Positions 60,261-64,000 of a stretch of DNA of 64,000 nt are shown here, one piece after another. This DNA is from Tethya wilhelma. Taxonomy: Eukaryota > Porifera > Demospongiae > Tethyida > Tethyidae. The stretch lies in NCBI GenBank assembly GCA_964030475.1, contig CAXIPT010000005.1, positions 3,808,178 through 3,872,177 on the forward strand, written 5' to 3'. The position numbers and the translations under genes were made by a program. Each line of letters starts with the position of its first letter. The stretch's first letter is position 1. The notes below the pieces were generated by a model that saw only the letters and a program-made list of their open reading frames with translations, was not told the DNA's origin and made no database searches.

Positions 60261-62519
60261 ATGGCTCTTCGAGACAAATTGAGTCAGTGGGACTCGAAAT
60301 TAGCTCCTCTAACTGATAAACAGAAAGATGGCTACACAGAACTGAGCACAGTTGCAGCATTCAGACCACTCCCTGTTGAGGTATTTATAGCAAACAGCAT
60401 GAACAAGCTGTATTACAGTATAGTACATTTTTATGATGGTTGGTGTTGATCTGTTGGTAGCTTCCCGTTGGATATGGCTCTGACCAACCAGCATCAGATA
60501 TACATGAGACCAGTGGAGGGATGGGAAGAATGGAAAACTCCCAACAGGTATGTGTACTCTCAATCCAAACATTCTGGATTGTATGCTGTCCTACAGTTAT
60601 TTTATGCTGGCTCTAGATCTTACATGCATGTGAGTTTGTGAACTACAGTCAGTAACAAACCATTGTCATGTTCACAGTTCCTAGCCTGGTTTGATGAGGT
60701 GGAGTGTCAGGTACAAGGTGAACGGGAGAGGTGCTACAGGTTAGAAAACAATCGGGTCTTGCGAGAAGGCATTTCATCCTTTGCCTCTGTTCATCTTCTG
60801 TCCAGAGACTATAGCAGTCAGCTGCAGGAGTACAGGGAGCAGTGCTCCTCTTTACTAGCAGAGGTGTCTCAAGCTCTGGAGTTCTTGAAGGAGATGAAAG
60901 AGAAGCATTTGTTTGTGTCCCAGAAGACAGGGGCATTGCACCAGGCTTGTGAGCAACTAGTGGAGGAACAGGTGAGGAGCAAACTCATGTAGCTAACAGT
61001 TAAACATAGTCCACATGTGTTGTGATGGGTCTTCCTCACAGACTAAACTGGTGAACATCTCAGAGAGTATCAGTAGCAAGCTGTCTTACTTCACTGAGCT
61101 GGAGCGCATTGGAAGTAGACTCAGCTCTTCTGCTTTCTCTGTGACTGGAGATACCTTTGTTGCTACTCTGGCACGGCTGGATGAGTGCATCAACTTTGTA
61201 GAAAGAAATGTAAGTAAATGACTTTACACCTGCTCCTGTGTATGCTTTCTGAATCAGGGGTTGTACCACCAGATCCTGGTATTAGTTTCTCTTGTCCATA
61301 TACACTCATGCACCCAGCCCCATTACAAGGAGTCTGAGGTTTATCTTGCCCGTTACAAGCAGTACCTCACAAGAGCACTCAGTCTGGTGAAACAACATGT
61401 GATCAACACACTCAAGAATGCTACAAGGAGTGTACAGACTGGACAGGTATATTTGAGTGTAGATTAGAATACACATACATCTACTTGTTGTAGTTGTAAT
61501 CTTCTCTTCCAGAGTGCTGCTGAGCCTTCAGAGGGCAATTACTCTCAATACTATGGCAAGTTCAGAACTAATGCTCCTAAAATTAAGGTACGCTGTATGC
61601 ATAGATCAGCATCTCGTGTATATGACTGTATAGTCTCAACTTTGTGCTAGCTGTTTAGCCATTTCAGTGATTGGTATGTTATAACCTCATACATACACTT
61701 CGAATTTTTCAGACTTTAATGAAAGAAATTGAGCAGAGGGTTGAGAAAGCCTCTGAGTAAGTTACAAATTATTGCTTTGGTTTTGTAACGTTTCTTTGTG
61801 TGTCAATTCACCAATAATACTGGAGGTGATTTGATTGACTAATATTTCCTCTACAGATACCATACCCTCCTTCAAGACTGTCACCAGTGCTATGTCTCTC
61901 AGAGGGGGCTCCTGTTGATGCCCACTGTCTCAGCATCCTTAGAGGAGCTGAAGAAGACCCACTCTACTGACCACTGTGGACTGGTGGGAGAATGAGCTCA
62001 TGTATCTGCACTCTAGTCATGACCCCTCTGTTCATCTCACCCCTATAGGTTAGATCTGGCTGTATTTTCCTGTCTCGTGTGTGTCAGGATGAGCATCAAC
62101 TCTTCTTTCATTTCTTCAGTGTTGGCAGCTCACATCTCAAGTATGAATGCATGCATGCCTAGTAGGGCATGTTTTTACTTGCAAAATTCTCTCTCTTTGT
62201 CAGTGGTCTACTTGAGAGCCTTTGTTTTACACTCTATGATACTCTAAGACCTGTCATCATCCACACCAATCATTTTGAAACACTGGCTGAACTGTGCGGC
62301 ATTTTTAAGGTTGGCATGAATGGCAAATACGTATGCTGTGTGCAAGTGTATGAAGTTGAGTGCATCTGTGATTATAGGTTGAAATGCTGGAAGAAAGAGT
62401 GGAGCCAAAGGGTATGTATACAATAATTCTTACATGACATTTTACTGTGTTTGGGGATAGACAGTGTTTCCATCAGTTTAAGTTTCATGAGAGGAAAGAG
62501 GGGAGCTTGGTATTGCAGT

Positions 62520-62570
<51 letters not shown>

Positions 62571-64000
62571 NTCTCTCTGAAGGTGATGATCTAACTGTAT
62601 TTGGTGGAGTGGTGAACCAGATGTTAGAAGATGTTCAACAAAGATTAGTATTCAGAGCTCAGGTAATGTATGCATTGTGATTTGTATGGAGATAGTGTTG
62701 CCAATCACCTGTTTAGATGTACATTCCACTCCTCTACTAGCGCTACATCCAGACTGATATTCGTGGCTATTCCCCTGCCCCTGGTGACCTGGCCTACCCT
62801 GACAAGCTGATTGTGGCCAGTGAGGTAGCTCAGGAACAGAATGACCGTCTCAGTGATTCTGACTCAGTGTTTGAAGCCAGTGGTACCGAGGTATATACAC
62901 TATTATGGCATGTGTTAGGATGTGTAGTGTTGTAAGTACCTGTAGCCTCATCCCCAGGCCCTCTGCGTGCTACTAGTGTTGATTTATTACGTTGACGATC
63001 CTTAAAATTACGAAAATGGTAAAGATCGTCAACTTAATAAATCAATACTAGCAGCACGCAGAAGGCCTGGGAACGAGGCTAAGTACCTGTACACTGTGGG
63101 TGTTATGGTCCAAGTGGTTGCTAGCTTCATACCCAGGCCACTCCCTCTTTGTACTCTTACAAGGATTTTTTTTTGCATTAGTGAAAGAGAGAGAGAGGGG
63201 CCTGGTTATGAGAGTGGTTGTGTGCTGTATGTACTAGTTGTGTAGACAGGGAAGTCATTGTTGCTGTACTCCGTAGACTAGTCCCTCACGGGTGGTGTGT
63301 GCCTCCTTCCAGAGTGATGCCACTGACCCAGCCGCCAAGAGAACCCCTCCTCAGAGGAGGAGAAGCAAAGGGAGGAAGGTCGCTGCTGCTGACATGCACA
63401 CCATGTGGTACCCCACCGTGAGAAGAACACTCATCTGCCTCTCCAAGCTCTACAGGTGTATTGATGTAAGTGCCTGCAGAGCCACATCCTGTTGTTAGGG
63501 TGATGAGAGAGTATCGATGATATTCTGTAGAAGCCGGTGTTTGAGGGAGTGGCTCATGAGGCGTTGTCAGAGTGTGTGAAGTCACTGCACTTTGCTAGCA
63601 GTGCCATGATGGCCAAGAAGGTTAGAGTCAGCAGTGGTAGTGTTGACTATGGTGGTAGCGGTACGTGTCTATGTTGTGACTGGTGAATCATTCGTTCTTC
63701 TTATTCAGATTCCTCGAGATGCCCAGCTGTTCCTTATCAAACATCTGCTCATCTTACGAGAACAGATTGCAGCATTTGAAGTGGACTTCACTGTCACTGA
63801 GGTCTCACTGGATTGGACAAAAACCAAAGGTACAAACAAGAACAACTCAACATGTGGTTCATTTTGTACACAGATTCGGTCATCATTGTGAGAGGTTTGT
63901 TGTGTTGTGTACATATAGCTGCTGCCTATGGTTTGCTGAAGAAGAAGTCACGTTTGTTTTCACTGAATGGTAACAATGCTTTCCTCGAGTTCTTCATTGA
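60261..64000 (+). CDS. COG3: Conserved oligomeric Golgi complex subunit 3, 5' part
   Basis: Seventeen exons, all frame-consistent: 60261-60380, 60461-60547, 60678-60971, 61042-61209, 61318-61446, 61513-61587, 61713-61756, 61857-61983, 62049-62140, 62204-62309, 62378-62411, 62583-62662, 62741-62890, 63313-63465, 63531-63620, 63709-63829 and 63919 to the edge, about 650 codons (human COG3 828). Matches to human COG3 run in order: [131 protein letters not shown] and [22 protein letters not shown]3 is a lobe A subunit of the Golgi tethering complex for retrograde vesicles. The gene continues past the window. The exon 12 acceptor follows a CT microsatellite; intron 13 contains two hairpin elements. 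Confidence 0.96.
62522..62579. repeat. (CT)n microsatellite at COG3 exon 12 acceptor
   Basis: CT run with an N at 62571 that ends CTCTGAAG directly before exon 12 (62583). It acts as the polypyrimidine tract. Confidence 0.9.
62943..63081. mobile_element. 139-bp hairpin, TAGCCTC...GAGGCTA family, COG3 intron 13
   Basis: Arms of about 60 bp: left starts TAGCCTCATCCCCAGGCC, right ends GGCCTGGGAACGAGGCTA; inner arms GTTGACGATC/GATCGTCAAC. Same termini as the 29609 and 50255 hairpins, different interior. Confidence 0.85.
63122..63214. mobile_element. Diverged hairpin-family copy next to the previous one
   Basis: Begins TAGCTTCATACCCAGGCCAC and ends GGGGCCTGGTTATGAGA; degenerate inverted ends and CTCCCTCTTT/GAGAGAGAG inner parts. 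Confidence 0.65.

Overview
The window is nuclear DNA of a non-vertebrate animal. Genes are split by many spliceosomal introns, several have clear metazoan orthologues (ninein, TRAF, phospholipid scramblase, RNF7/RBX2, UBXN7, transcription factor Dp), and intergenic distances are short. The compact layout, AT-rich spacers, many foldback elements and an animal pyranose-oxidase-like GMC enzyme fit a sponge or another early-branching animal. That placement is an inference; no species can be named from the sequence alone.

Layout. 1-4.2 kb: 3' end of a transcription factor Dp gene, present twice in tandem across a single N. 4.3-12 kb (minus): a complete 20-exon ninein-family gene of 1901 codons. 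12.8-14.8 kb (plus): complete RNF7/RBX2. 15.5-18.6 kb (minus): complete UBXN7. 18.6-26 kb: poor in genes, with one two-exon candidate, one 358-codon orphan ORF, and a decayed Helentron-type Helitron (helicase plus endonuclease). 25.9-26.7 kb (plus): C-terminal exon of an iduronate-2-sulfatase-like sulfatase, cut off by an assembly junction. 28.9-32.1 kb (minus): a hydroxylysine-kinase-like APH kinase. 32.5-37.5 kb (plus): a TRAF protein. 38.5-40.2 kb (minus): a GMC oxidoreductase. 43.2-44.2 kb (minus): WDR53. 44.3-51 kb (plus): TPT1/TCTP with transposon-filled introns. 51.3-58.7 kb (plus): three phospholipid scramblase copies in tandem, two complete and one reduced to exons 1, 7 and 8. 58.9-60.2 kb (minus): RBMX2. 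60.3 kb to the end (plus): COG3, open at the window edge.

The genes are mostly unrelated housekeeping genes, not a pathway cluster. Three pairs are divergent with short shared promoters (RBMX2/COG3 106 bp, WDR53/TPT1 135 bp, HYKK-like/TRAF 422 bp). Exon models were built by hand from GT-AG (one GC-AG) sites. Reading frame closed across every junction in NIN, RNF7, UBXN7, HYKK-like, TRAF, GMC, TPT1, PLSCR-A, PLSCR-B and RBMX2, which is strong internal support.

Two themes stand out. First, introns are packed with non-autonomous inverted-repeat elements, including a recurring family with termini TAGCCTCGTACCCAGGCC and another with TAGTCTCGCGGGCCAGAC. Second, CA/GT or CT microsatellites form or directly abut splice sites in at least nine places. 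Single Ns at 2526, 10246, 25884, 27878, 34186 and 62571 look like assembly joins; two of them separate near-identical sequence that is probably one locus represented twice.
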